From positions 744,001 through 808,000 of the forward strand of contig NZ_MASW01000001.1 of NCBI RefSeq assembly GCF_003202285.1: a DNA stretch of 64,000 bases. The letters run 5' to 3'. The translations under genes and the position numbers were made by a program. Position 1 is the first letter of the stretch; each line of letters opens with the position of its first letter. This document shows, piece after piece, positions 55,181-62,751 of this stretch. The notes beneath the pieces were generated by a model. That model saw nothing but the letters and a program-made list of their open reading frames with translations, did no database searches and had not been told where the DNA came from. The stretch comes from Prauserella muralis. GTDB lineage: Bacteria > Actinomycetota > Actinomycetes > Mycobacteriales > Pseudonocardiaceae.

Positions 55181-56545
55181 TCACAGCGAGTTGACGGAAG
55201 GGTCCCTCGGTCGCTCACACCGCAGTTTCCCGGCGTCGCGCCAGGGTGAGGGCGGGGGTGGGGGCCGGTCGCGGTGCTGCCATGCCCCGACCACCCCGTG
55301 GGCGCTGTTGCGCAGGGGTCTTCGTGGGGGGTCGAGCCGGGCGGGGGGCAGGAACTCCGGCAGCCGGTCGGCCGGGTTGATCCGCACCTCCCACTCGGTG
55401 TGGTGCAGGATCCGGTGGTGGCGGGTGCAGACCAGCACCAGGTTGTCGATGTCGGTACCACCGTGGTTGATCCAGTACCGGATGTGGTGGGGCACGGTCC
55501 ACTTGGGTGGCCGGTCGCAGCCGGGGAAGGCGCAGCCACGGTCCCGCAGCGCCAGCGCCCGCCGTTGGGCCTTGCTGGCGTGGCGTTCCCCCCGTCCCAG
55601 GTACAGCGGCTGGCCGGGGTGGCCGAAGATCGCGGGCACCACCTCCGCCTCACACGCCAGGCGGCGGAGTTGGTCGAGGCTGGTGCAGCCGGGTATGTCC
55701 AGCAGGCGCCGGTTGACCCGGGATTCGAGCTCGGTCAGGGGGATGGTCACGGTCAGCACCGCCCGCTGTCCGCCCTGCACCGTCAGCTCGTCCGCGCGCG
55801 CGGCGGAGTCGATCACCTCCGCCAGGGCGTCGCCTTGGCGTTGTTCGCGGGTGCGCCAGTCCGGGTGGCCCTCGGCATCGGCCGGGCGGGGTGTCGCGAG
55901 CGGCCCGAACAGCCCCTCCAGGGTGGTGGCGGTCTCCGGGTCGAGGAAGCCGGAGAACACCATCTCCCCGCGGCGGTTGCGGCGGTAGCGAAACGCCCGC
56001 TGCGGCTCCGGCGGATCGGCCGGCGGCCGATCGTCGGTCTGCCAGCAGGCGATCAGCCTCCGCCCCGCGGCCCGGACCGCCTCCGGCCGCGCCTGCACCG
56101 CCAGCTCCAGCAGAATCCGCTCCGCCTCGACCCGCTCCTGGTGCGACAGGGATTCCGGGCAGCGGGTGAACACCCGCCCGATCTCCCGCGCCTGCTCCAC
56201 CCCAACCCGCCCGGCGGCCAGCGCGGCACCGGTCGCCGCCAACGGCGCCGGTACGGTGTCTCCCCGCAGCGTCACCCCATCCTGGGTGGCCGTCGCATCC
56301 GCCAGCCGGGCCTGGATCTCCCGGGCCGACAGGCGCAGCTCCTCGGCCAGAAACCCCCGCACATCGGCATACCCACCCGACAACCCCCGCCGCCGCGCCT
56401 CACCCAACAACCCGAGCATCTCGGCATAGGCCTGCCGCAGCACCACCTCCTGCCCGACCAAGGCCGCCGCCAGCTCCCCATCGGACACACGCCACCCCTC
56501 AACCGAGGCGGCGCTGTCGCTGGAGGTAGTCGATGTCTCGAACAC
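55181..56545 (-). CDS. 13E12-repeat-family DUF222/HNH protein
   Basis: 454 residues from GTG 56545. A DUF222 helical domain (AALVGQEVVLRQAYAEMLGLLGEARRRG in part; RLSAREIQARLADA) is followed by the HNH region CAFPGCDRPPKWTVPHH, IRYWINHGGTDIDNL and CTRHHRILHH, with all metal and catalytic residues in place. 13E12 proteins are multicopy in actinobacteria and thought to be mobile HNH nucleases. A LexA-type box lies 22 bp upstream of the start, so the gene is probably SOS-induced. The C-terminal tail is Pro-rich and variable. Confidence 0.92.
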   Translation of the reverse strand: MFETSTTSSDSAASVEGWRVSDGELAAALVGQEVVLRQAYAEMLGLLGEARRRGLSGGYADVRGFLAEELRLSAREIQARLADATATQDGVTLRGDTVPAPLAATGAALAAGRVGVEQAREIGRVFTRCPESLSHQERVEAERILLELAVQARPEAVRAAGRRLIACWQTDDRPPADPPEPQRAFRYRRNRRGEMVFSGFLDPETATTLEGLFGPLATPRPADAEGHPDWRTREQRQGDALAEVIDSAARADELTVQGGQRAVLTVTIPLTELESRVNRRLLDIPGCTSLDQLRRLACEAEVVPAIFGHPGQPLYLGRGERHASKAQRRALALRDRGCAFPGCDRPPKWTVPHHIRYWINHGGTDIDNLVLVCTRHHRILHHTEWEVRINPADRLPEFLPPARLDPPRRPLRNSAHGVVGAWQHRDRPPPPPSPWRDAGKLRCERPRDPSVNSL

Positions 56546-56567
56546 CCCATCATGGTAGCGCGATACT

Positions 56568-56581
56568 CGAACACATGTTCG
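56568..56581. promoter_or_regulatory. LexA (SOS) box
   Basis: CGAACACATGTTCG matches the Gram-positive SOS box CGAAC-N4-GTTCG exactly, upstream of the 13E12-type gene. SOS boxes before 13E12 genes are known in M. tuberculosis. Confidence 0.9.
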
Positions 56582-56667
56582 TACACGATCGGGTGGCCTA
56601 TGGTCAGACGACTTCGGCCACTGAGTCCTCTCCCAGTCGCCCCGGCCAGGTGGCTGGGGCTCGCCCG

Positions 56668-56885
56668 GTGACCGCGGTACTGATCGTTGGCACCGGCGAC
56701 ATGGGCGAGCGGATCGCGGATGGCCTGGCTGCCGGCAGCCGCGTGCGACGCGTGCTGGTGGCTGGACGATCGTCGGCGGGCGAGGGGGTTCCAGCGACCG
56801 TGGCCGGCGCCGGACCTGGCCGACCCCCATCGCCGTCAACGACCTGGCGGCCAGGGCCGCCCGGCTCGACTCCCTACTCGGCTGA
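56668..56885 (+). pseudogene. Truncated NAD(P)-binding dehydrogenase
   Basis: The GTG frame starts VTAVLIVGTGDMGERIADGL, a Rossmann fold with GTGDMG, and runs into VLVAGRS; after about 45 codons the frame loses similarity, and a C-terminal-looking end, VNDLAARAARLDSLLG plus stop, appears in another frame. The two parts fit one dehydrogenase with most of its middle deleted. It lies next to the SOS-controlled 13E12 gene. Confidence 0.6.
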
Positions 56886-56903
56886 GTGTGTCCGGCGCCG
56901 TGG

Positions 56904-57443
56904 CTACTCCCCGGTGACGCCGTCGATCGACTCCCGGATGAGATCGGCATGCCCGTTGTGGCGCGCGTACTCCTCGATCATGTGCACCACGATCCATCGC
57001 AGGCTGGGCCTCCGCCCGTCCGGCCAGCCTCGCGTGGCCAGCCGGTCCAGACCGCCGTCGGCCAGCGCTTCGCTGGTGAGCTCCCGGGAACGCAACACCG
57101 CATCCCGCCACACGCGGAACAACTCGTCAGGGCTGTCACGCGCGGCCGAGTGCCAGTCCCAGTCCGGATCGGACTTCCAGTCGACCGCGTCCCACGGATC
57201 ACCGAGCCCTCGGTCGTGCAGTGCTCGCGAGAACCAGTGGGCCTCCACATAGGCCAGATGCTTGAGCATCCCGCCCAGCGTCATCGAGGATGCGCCAACC
57301 GTCGCCCGCAGGCTATCCGCGTCCAGCCCGGCGCATTTCCACTCCAGCGTGGCCCGGTGGAACTCCAGGAAGCCCAGCAACGTGTCGGTCTCCCCGGAAG
57401 CCACGGGCGGCTCCGCACGGCCCTGCTCGTCCACGATCGTCAC
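56904..57443 (-). CDS. DinB-family protein (DUF664)
   Basis: 179 residues. DinB four-helix bundle: TDTLLGFLEFHRATLEWKCAGLD, MTLGGMLKHLAYVEAHWFSRAL, and IVVHMIEEYARHNGHADLIRESIDG, with three His placed as in the metal site (HLAYVE, HMIEEY, HNGH). Members are probable thiol- or mycothiol-dependent transferases. GTG start (VTIVDEQ). It is 11 bp from the phosphatase relic gene that lies upstream on the same strand. Confidence 0.9.
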   Translation of the reverse strand: MTIVDEQGRAEPPVASGETDTLLGFLEFHRATLEWKCAGLDADSLRATVGASSMTLGGMLKHLAYVEAHWFSRALHDRGLGDPWDAVDWKSDPDWDWHSAARDSPDELFRVWRDAVLRSRELTSEALADGGLDRLATRGWPDGRRPSLRWIVVHMIEEYARHNGHADLIRESIDGVTGE

Positions 57444-57454
57444 GACCGCCGAGT

Positions 57455-58194
57455 CTAGGCAGCCGCTCCACCCGACCGGCCGAGCAACCTGCCGCGGAGT
57501 GCGGCGAGTTGCCGCTCGGTGACCCCGGCCCGGCGCAGGTAGCTGCCGGTCTCCACGGCCGCGAGTGTGGCGAGTACCGAGTCGCGGACAGACGTGCCGT
57601 GGGAAGCGACAAGCGCGTCGATCCTGCCGTTCTGGTCACCGAAACCCAGCTCCTTCCAGGCCGGCGCCAACCGCTGCGCGCTGCGTAGGTAGTCGTCAGC
57701 GATGGTTTCGCCGGGCACACCGGCCAGCGCGAGCAACAACATGGTGACCAGGCCCGTGCGGTCTCTCCCGCCGGAGCAGTGCACCAGCACCCCGCCGGGA
57801 CGGGCGTCGGCCACCGCACCGATCACGCGCGCCACCGTTGCCGGAAACCGGTGCAGGAAAGCGCCGTAGTACAGCGGCGTGCAGTCCAGCCCGCCGCCCC
57901 ATTGATCCCAGAACTCGGTGTCGGCCGGATCGTCCAGAGGGATGTGCACGGTCGCCAGCTCGGCCGGACGTCTCGCGCCGCCATCACCGCGCTCGTCCGG
58001 ACTGCGAAGATCCACCACCGTCCGGATCCGTACGAGCCGAGGGCCGCCCAGCCCTCCGCGATCAACCGGTCGACGGAATCCGCGCGGACCACGGCACGCG
58101 GGCACGTCGCGCAGCCGTCCACTGTGGGCAGGCCGCCGAGATCGCGGACGTTGTAGCAGCGCGGCCAGTCGAGGTCGCGTCCGGAGTCCCGCAT
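57455..58194 (-). pseudogene. Tyrosine-protein phosphatase, frameshifted
   Basis: The N-terminal part reads from ATG 58194 as DWPRCYNVRDLGGLPTVDG and AVVRADSVDRLIAEGWAALGSYG, then runs out of frame near 58024-58030; the rest continues in a second frame as IRTVVDLRSPDERGD and so on through VLVHCSGGRDRTGLVTMLLLAL (in part), the HCxxGxxR(S/T) active site. One missing base at TACGGATCCGG explains the break. The catalytic half keeps all key residues. The start overlaps the GrpB stop (TGATG), as in an intact coupled gene, so the break is recent or a sequencing error. Confidence 0.82.
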
Positions 58195-58751
58195 CACTCC
58201 GTCCAGCCCGCGTTGCCGAGGATCTCGCGAATCACCGGCCACTTCGCCTCGGCGTAGTAGTTGATGTCCCGCCACTCGTGACGCGCCAGCTCGCGCTTCA
58301 CCGCGGCGTAGCGGGCGCGATCGGCAGCATCGGCTCGCAGCCGATCACGGAACACCAGGTAGCGGCGCACCTCCAGGTGATCCGGTGGGTAGCAGTGCAG
58401 GTTCACCGGCCCGTCCGTCCGTTCGAGGCGAAGGCACCTGTGCTCCGGCTCCCGCACGCGCACGACGTAGCCCGCGGCCTCCAGCTCTGGCACGTAGGCG
58501 GGCTCGTCATCCGGGGCGTCGATTCCGGCGACGATGTCGATCACCGGTTTGGCCACCAGGCCGGGCACGGAGGTGGAACCGATGTGCTCGATAAGTCTCG
58601 CCCGATCACCCAGAATCGTGCGCAGTTGGGCAGCACACGCCTCGTAGCGGGCAGGCCAGGCCGGGTCGTATTCGCGCAGCTCGACCCGGGTGGGCCGCAG
58701 GCCGCCCACCAGTTTGGCCGCGAGCGCGTCGTCGGTAAGCCGCTCGGACAT
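58194..58751 (-). CDS. GrpB-family protein
   Basis: 185 residues with the GrpB (UPF0157) nucleotidyltransferase-like fold: VELREYDPAWPARYEACAAQLRTILGD, IEHIGSTSVPGLVAKPVIDIVAGID, then HLHCYPPDHLEVRRYLVFRDRLRADAADRARYAAVKREL (in part). The IEHIGSTSVPGLxAKPxxD motif is diagnostic. Function is uncertain, perhaps dephospho-CoA or nucleotide related. ATG 58751 is nine bases after AGGA; ATG 58757 is possible. Coupled to the phosphatase below. Confidence 0.9.
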   Translation of the reverse strand: MSERLTDDALAAKLVGGLRPTRVELREYDPAWPARYEACAAQLRTILGDRARLIEHIGSTSVPGLVAKPVIDIVAGIDAPDDEPAYVPELEAAGYVVRVREPEHRCLRLERTDGPVNLHCYPPDHLEVRRYLVFRDRLRADAADRARYAAVKRELARHEWRDINYYAEAKWPVIREILGNAGWTE

Positions 58752-58853
58752 CACCATCGTTCCTACCGCATCCACGTGACGGCGATCACCTCGATTTCGG
58801 CGAGCGCTTCGGCGCGCACGCGTCTGGCGCCGGTGCTCCGGATAATCGGCGAC

Positions 58854-59318
58854 ATGACCGACGCGGCGCTGCCCGGCGCGATCGAGCTGCCCGACGGCAC
58901 CTGGGTACGCGGCCGGGGCCTGCGCAGGCCCGATCCGGGCGAGCCGCGGCCCGACTTCGGGCTCTACCTCGGCGCCGCCATCCTGCATCGCCGCCACGAG
59001 CCGTCGCTGGACTGGCCGCACGAGTGGGTGCACTGGCCCGACGGCTGGGTGCCCTCGGACTGGGAGGCGGCAGCGGACGCCATCGTCCGCCTGCGCGAGC
59101 GAGCCAGGGCTGGCGAGCGCGTCGAGCTGGCCTGCCACGGCGGAGTCGGACGCACCGGCACCGCGCTGGCCTGCCTCGTCACGCTCGCGGGACTGCCACC
59201 CCGGGACGCCTTGCGCTGGGCCCGCCGCAACTACCACCGCCACGCCGCCGAGCTGCCCTGGCAACGGGCCTGGGTGGCGTGGTTCGCCCGCCGGCAACGG
59301 CTCGGCCGCCGGCTCTGA
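58854..59318 (+). CDS. Dual-specificity-type protein phosphatase
   Basis: 154 residues. It begins IELPDGTWVRGRGLRRP and carries VELACHGGVGRTGTALACLVTLAG, where CHGGVGRTG is the Cys-x5-Arg-Thr active loop, and the Asp general acid may be in the WPDGWVPSDWE segment. This is the actinobacterial branch of cytosolic dual-specificity-like phosphatases. ATG 58854 comes 7 nt after GATAAT, suggesting a leaderless message. Divergent from grpB. Independent of the frameshifted phosphatase. Confidence 0.87.
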   Translation: MTDAALPGAIELPDGTWVRGRGLRRPDPGEPRPDFGLYLGAAILHRRHEPSLDWPHEWVHWPDGWVPSDWEAAADAIVRLRERARAGERVELACHGGVGRTGTALACLVTLAGLPPRDALRWARRNYHRHAAELPWQRAWVAWFARRQRLGRRL

Positions 59319-59334
59319 CCCAACGCCCCGCCCC

Positions 59335-59673
59335 TCAGCCGTCCACCGCCTTGCGGAGCCGGGCGGGCGCCTTGATCCGCCACGCCTCCTCGATCAGCTC
59401 CGCCAGCTGCTCGCGGTCGACGAGGTCGAGGTTCAGCAGGATCGCCCCGTAGCCGTCGTAGTGCGGCGTCGTGTAGAACGCCGGATCGCCCGAGTCCAGC
59501 AGCGCCGCCTTCTCGTCCAGCCCGCACATGAGCACGAGCCCTCCCTCGGCCTCCGTGCGCAGCCGGGCGAAGCCCTTGCCCGCGACCTTCAGCGACGGGC
59601 TCCGGAACCAGGTCGACTCCTCGACCTCCGGCAGCTCCGCGGCGATCGCCACCACGTCCTCCCATGTCGGCAT
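59335..59673 (-). CDS. MmcQ/YjbR-family protein
   Basis: 112 residues: TWEDVVAIAAELPEVEESTWFRSPSLKVAGKGFARL and PAFYTTPHYDGYGAILLNLDLVDREQLAELIEEAWRIKAP (both in part) match the MmcQ/YjbR fold, with the conserved PHYDGY. These proteins resemble DNA-binding folds but have no proven role. ATG 59673 gives the usual start. Convergent with the phosphatase. Confidence 0.9.
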   Translation of the reverse strand: MPTWEDVVAIAAELPEVEESTWFRSPSLKVAGKGFARLRTEAEGGLVLMCGLDEKAALLDSGDPAFYTTPHYDGYGAILLNLDLVDREQLAELIEEAWRIKAPARLRKAVDG

Positions 59674-59815
59674 GGCGCCATTCTCCCGCCTGCGAGCCCG
59701 CCGGTCTTGGCGAAATGGGAACCATCCGGCCATCGGCCGTCCGGCCGATGCGCGTGCGCGCTCGCGGCCCTTCGACCGAGGTCAGCGCACCCTCGCCGGT
59801 CCTAGCGTCGAGATC

Positions 59816-60547
59816 ATGACGACGGCACAGCAAACAGCACTGGTCTACGGGCTGCTCGGGTTCTGCGTGGTGTGGGGCATCGTGCTCGTCCCGCAGCTGA
59901 TCAGCCACTACGCCCGGTTCGGCCGCGTGCTGGGAAGGCGGGTCGCCGCCACCGCGGCGGTGACGCTCTACGGCTGCCTCGCCGTGGCCGTGGTGCTGCT
60001 TCCGCTGCCGGGGCCCGGCACGAACCGGCTCTCCCAGACGGTCCAGCTGGTGCCGTTGCAGTGGGTCAGCGACGTCGGCACCGAGCTCGCCCGGCACGGC
60101 GAGCCCTCCTCGCACGCGCTGTTCACGCTGGCCTTCCAGCAGGTGGCGATGAACGTGCTGCTGTTCGTCCCGCTGGGCCTGTTCGCCCGCCTGCTGTGGC
60201 GGCGCGGGCTCGCCGGGACGGTGCTGCTCGGCTTCGGCGCGTCGCTGGCGATCGAGATCACGCAGGTCACCGCCAACTTCGGCACCGCGCCGTTCGTCTA
60301 CCGGATCTTCGACGTCGACGACCTGCTGAACAACACCGCGGGCGCACTGCTCGGCTGGGTCGTCGCGGCCCTGTTCGTGGCACTGCGCAGGGCTAGCGCC
60401 GTGGCTGCTGCTCCAGCCGAGCCTGCAACCGTGCCGGTGCCAGTGGGTCGGCCTCGCCCAGCCGTGCCAGCCGGGCCTGCCTTTGCCGGGCGTCCCGTCG
60501 CGCCGCACGCCGGTCTTCGAGCAGGACCGTCAGCGCGGCAGCGATGA
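59816..60547 (+). CDS. VanZ-like membrane protein
   Basis: 243 residues. VanZ-like fold with about five membrane helices: NVLLFVPLGLFARLLWR, the conserved Glu/Thr in LAIEITQVTANFG, RIFDVDDLLNNTAGALLGWVV. VanZ proteins can give low-level teicoplanin resistance; most homologues have no proven role. ATG 59816 is 7 nt after TAGCGT. The last 55 residues are Pro/Ala-rich and overlap the convergent small membrane gene by 155 bp, so the true stop may once have been earlier. Confidence 0.87.
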   Translation: MTTAQQTALVYGLLGFCVVWGIVLVPQLISHYARFGRVLGRRVAATAAVTLYGCLAVAVVLLPLPGPGTNRLSQTVQLVPLQWVSDVGTELARHGEPSSHALFTLAFQQVAMNVLLFVPLGLFARLLWRRGLAGTVLLGFGASLAIEITQVTANFGTAPFVYRIFDVDDLLNNTAGALLGWVVAALFVALRRASAVAAAPAEPATVPVPVGRPRPAVPAGPAFAGRPVAPHAGLRAGPSARQR

Positions 60548-60587
60548 GGAGCAGCGAGGCGAGGGCGACGACCAGGGCCAGTTCCAC
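60393..60587 (-). CDS. Small membrane protein, 64 aa
   Basis: One N-terminal helix (LALVVALASLLLIAAALTVLLE) then a basic, Arg/Gln-rich cytosolic helix (RRAARRDARQRQARLARL). GTG 60587 follows AAGGGGG. It overlaps the 3' end of the vanZ-like gene on the other strand. Not recognised. Confidence 0.6.
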   Translation of the reverse strand: MELALVVALASLLLIAAALTVLLEDRRAARRDARQRQARLARLGEADPLAPARLQARLEQQPRR

Positions 60588-60670
60588 GCATCCCCCTTGA
60601 TGCCGGCTTGTGTGGCAGATCACAAAAGCGTAGGGGATACGACCACGGTCCCGCCACCCCGCCCGGCTCG

Positions 60671-61024
60671 TCAGCGCGGGGGCAGGACGCAGAACTCGTT
60701 GCCCTCCGGATCCGCGAGCACCACCCACGGATGCCGCTGCTCGTCCGAGAGGACCCGCGCGCCGAGGCCGACCAGCCGGCCGACCTCCGCGTACTGGTCA
60801 CCGCCGACGGGCGCGAGATCCAGATGCAGCCGGTTCTTGCATGCCTTCGCCTCCGGAACCGGCTGAAACACCAGCGACGGCTCACCGTCGAGTTCGACGT
60901 AGCAGGCACCGTCGGCGTCGTGCCAGCGCCGGGGCTCCGGACAGCCGAGCACCTCCCGCCAGAAGGAGGCGAGCCGCTCCGGATCGGCACAGTCGACGGC
61001 GACGGCGAGCACATGTGCGGTCAT
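60671..61024 (-). CDS. VOC-family (glyoxalase-like) protein
   Basis: 117 residues: AVAVDCADPERLASFWREVLG, YVELDGEPSLVFQPVPE, KNRLHLDLAPVGG, and LADPEGNEFCVLPPR are typical of the actinobacterial glyoxalase-like VOC group. ATG 61024 is 7 nt after a TATGCA hexamer, so leaderless. Substrate unknown. Divergent from mug. Confidence 0.87.
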   Translation of the reverse strand: MTAHVLAVAVDCADPERLASFWREVLGCPEPRRWHDADGACYVELDGEPSLVFQPVPEAKACKNRLHLDLAPVGGDQYAEVGRLVGLGARVLSDEQRHPWVVLADPEGNEFCVLPPR

Positions 61025-61066
61025 GCACTCTGCATACCACGCCGGCAGCAGGCACACTGGGCAGTC

Positions 61067-61576
61067 ATGGGCGGGCAGGACGTCGAGGACGTGATCGCAC
61101 CCGGGTTGCGTGTGCTGTTCTGCGGGATCAACCCCGGCGTCCGATCCGGAGCGACCGGCCACCACTTCGCCCATCCGGGCAACCGGTTCTGGCCGGCCCT
61201 GCACCGCAGCGGATTCACTCCGCGCAGGCTCGCGCCCAGCGAGCAGCACGAACTCCTGGACTACGGGCTCGGCATCACCAACCTTGTGGCGAGGACCACC
61301 GCACGTGCCGACGAGCTCACGGCCGACGAACTGCGCGAGGGTGGCCGGAATCTCACCCGCAAGCTCGCCGAGTACCGCCCGCGCTGGCTCGCGATGGTCG
61401 GGATCACCGCGTTCCGCGCGGCCTTCGGCAGGCCAAGGGCCGCGGTCGGACCGCAGGACGAGCAGGTCAGCGGCGTCGACGTGTGGCTACTGCCGAACCC
61501 CAGCGGACTCAACGCGCACTGGACGCCCGACCAGCTCGCCGCCGAGTTCGCGGCGCTGCGCGAGGCCGCGTCGTAG
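61067..61576 (+). CDS. mug: G/U mismatch-specific DNA glycosylase
   Basis: 169 residues. The active site motif LFCGINPGVRSG, the catalytic Asn in GINPG, HPGNRFWPALHRSGFTPR, and the intercalation/base motif LPNPSGLNAHW match Mug/Thd1 of the uracil-DNA glycosylase superfamily. It removes uracil or ethenocytosine from mismatches. ATG 61067 is about 8 nt after a CACACT hexamer. No partner genes. Confidence 0.93.
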   Translation: MGGQDVEDVIAPGLRVLFCGINPGVRSGATGHHFAHPGNRFWPALHRSGFTPRRLAPSEQHELLDYGLGITNLVARTTARADELTADELREGGRNLTRKLAEYRPRWLAMVGITAFRAAFGRPRAAVGPQDEQVSGVDVWLLPNPSGLNAHWTPDQLAAEFAALREAAS

Positions 61577-61808
61577 CACACGGTGTCACTGCGGCTACGC
61601 CACATAATCGCAGCTCAACCGCAATGCGGCCCCCCTCCCGGGGGACTCTCCGTCATGGATTAAATGAATGCTCGTCCAAAGCGTCACGAGGCCCGATGTC
61701 GCGAGTCCCAGCAGGGGAGGGACCGGGAGCCGGCCTCGCACATGGGGGGCCGTGTGCAGCGGCGAGCGAACGCGTCCTGCGAGCAGGACGGTGGGAGACG
61801 GAGAACGA

Positions 61809-62597
61809 ATGACGCACAGCATGGACAAGGGCCGGGCGGCACCCGGACTCGGCGCGGCGGGCACGCGGGCTCTCACCGTCGCGGCGCTGGATCCGGTGCC
61901 GATCTACCGTGAGGGGCTCAACGCGCTCATCAGCCGTACCCCCGGCCTGCGCTGGGTCGGCCACGCCGCGACCCACCATGCGTCGCTGCAGCTGTGCGAG
62001 CAGTTGCGGCCCAACATCGTCATCGTCGACTCCGGGTTCGACCCGAACGGCCACCTCGTCCGCCTGCTGTGCGACGGCGACCCGACCCTCGTTGTCGTGG
62101 TGCTGGTCCGCGACGCCCAGCGCACCGCCCGGTTCCTCGCCACCGCGGTGGCGGCGGGAGCGCACGGCATGGTGCCGAGGACCGCCGACCCGAGGCGGCT
62201 CGCGGAGGCCATCCGCAGGGCACACGTCGACCGCCGCTACACCGACCCCGCGCTCGCCGGGCTCACCGCGCGGCCGAAGCGGCAGACCGCCAACGGCCAG
62301 GTCGCCGCCTCCGGCTCCGGCTACCGCCCGCAGCTGCCACTGTCCCGGCGCGAGTACCAGGTGCTGCAGCTGGTGGCCGAGGGGCTGGAGAACTCGGCCA
62401 TCGCGAAGGTGCTTTTCCTCTCCGTCGAGACGGTGCGCACCCACGTCAAGAGCATCCTGCGCAAGCTGTCGGCCCGCGACCGCACCCACGCGGTGACCAC
62501 CGCCTTCCGCACCGGCATCCTCATCGCCAGGCCCGACGACTCCGCGGCCAAGCAGCCCGACGCGGCTCCGCCCGGCGGCCAGGACGGCCTCGGCTGA
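61809..62597 (+). CDS. NarL/FixJ-type response regulator, atypical receiver
   Basis: 262 residues. The receiver-like part has the phosphoacceptor Asp in NIVIVDSGFDPNG, but only one acidic residue at the start (VAALDPVPIYREGL) and PRTAD where the conserved Lys should follow (usual KDA), so ordinary phosphorylation is doubtful. The LuxR HTH is LSRREYQVLQLVAEGLENSAIAKVLFLSVETVRTHVKSILRKL. ATG 61809 follows GGGAGACGGAGA. No histidine kinase lies next to it. The 232 bp upstream of it show no gene. Confidence 0.88.
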   Translation: MTHSMDKGRAAPGLGAAGTRALTVAALDPVPIYREGLNALISRTPGLRWVGHAATHHASLQLCEQLRPNIVIVDSGFDPNGHLVRLLCDGDPTLVVVVLVRDAQRTARFLATAVAAGAHGMVPRTADPRRLAEAIRRAHVDRRYTDPALAGLTARPKRQTANGQVAASGSGYRPQLPLSRREYQVLQLVAEGLENSAIAKVLFLSVETVRTHVKSILRKLSARDRTHAVTTAFRTGILIARPDDSAAKQPDAAPPGGQDGLG

Positions 62598-62650
62598 GGC
62601 CTGTCCGGGCGATCTCTTCCTCACAAACGGGGCGTCGTCCTTGCCGTCGG

Positions 62651-62688
62651 TTACCAGCAGGTAATATCCTGAAGTTACCGGCGAGTAG
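62651..62688. promoter_or_regulatory. Two TTACC-type inverted repeats before fadE5
   Basis: TTACCAGCAGGTAA (62651-62664) and TTACCGGCGAGTAG (62675-62688), centres 24 bp apart, about 64-101 bp before the start. The first is a perfect 5-bp-arm dyad, the second is imperfect in one base; both have the TTAC-N6-GTAA form of fatty-acid regulator sites. Confidence 0.72.
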
Positions 62689-62751
62689 GGCAGCGATGTC
62701 CGACCCAGGAGTGCCCAGCCGGAAACCGAACAACCCGTACGGAGAGACGAC

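Noticed and set aside
56546-56950. N-terminal extension of the 13E12 protein upstream of 56545
   Set aside because: The extension runs across the LexA box and the decayed dehydrogenase and is unlike the family.
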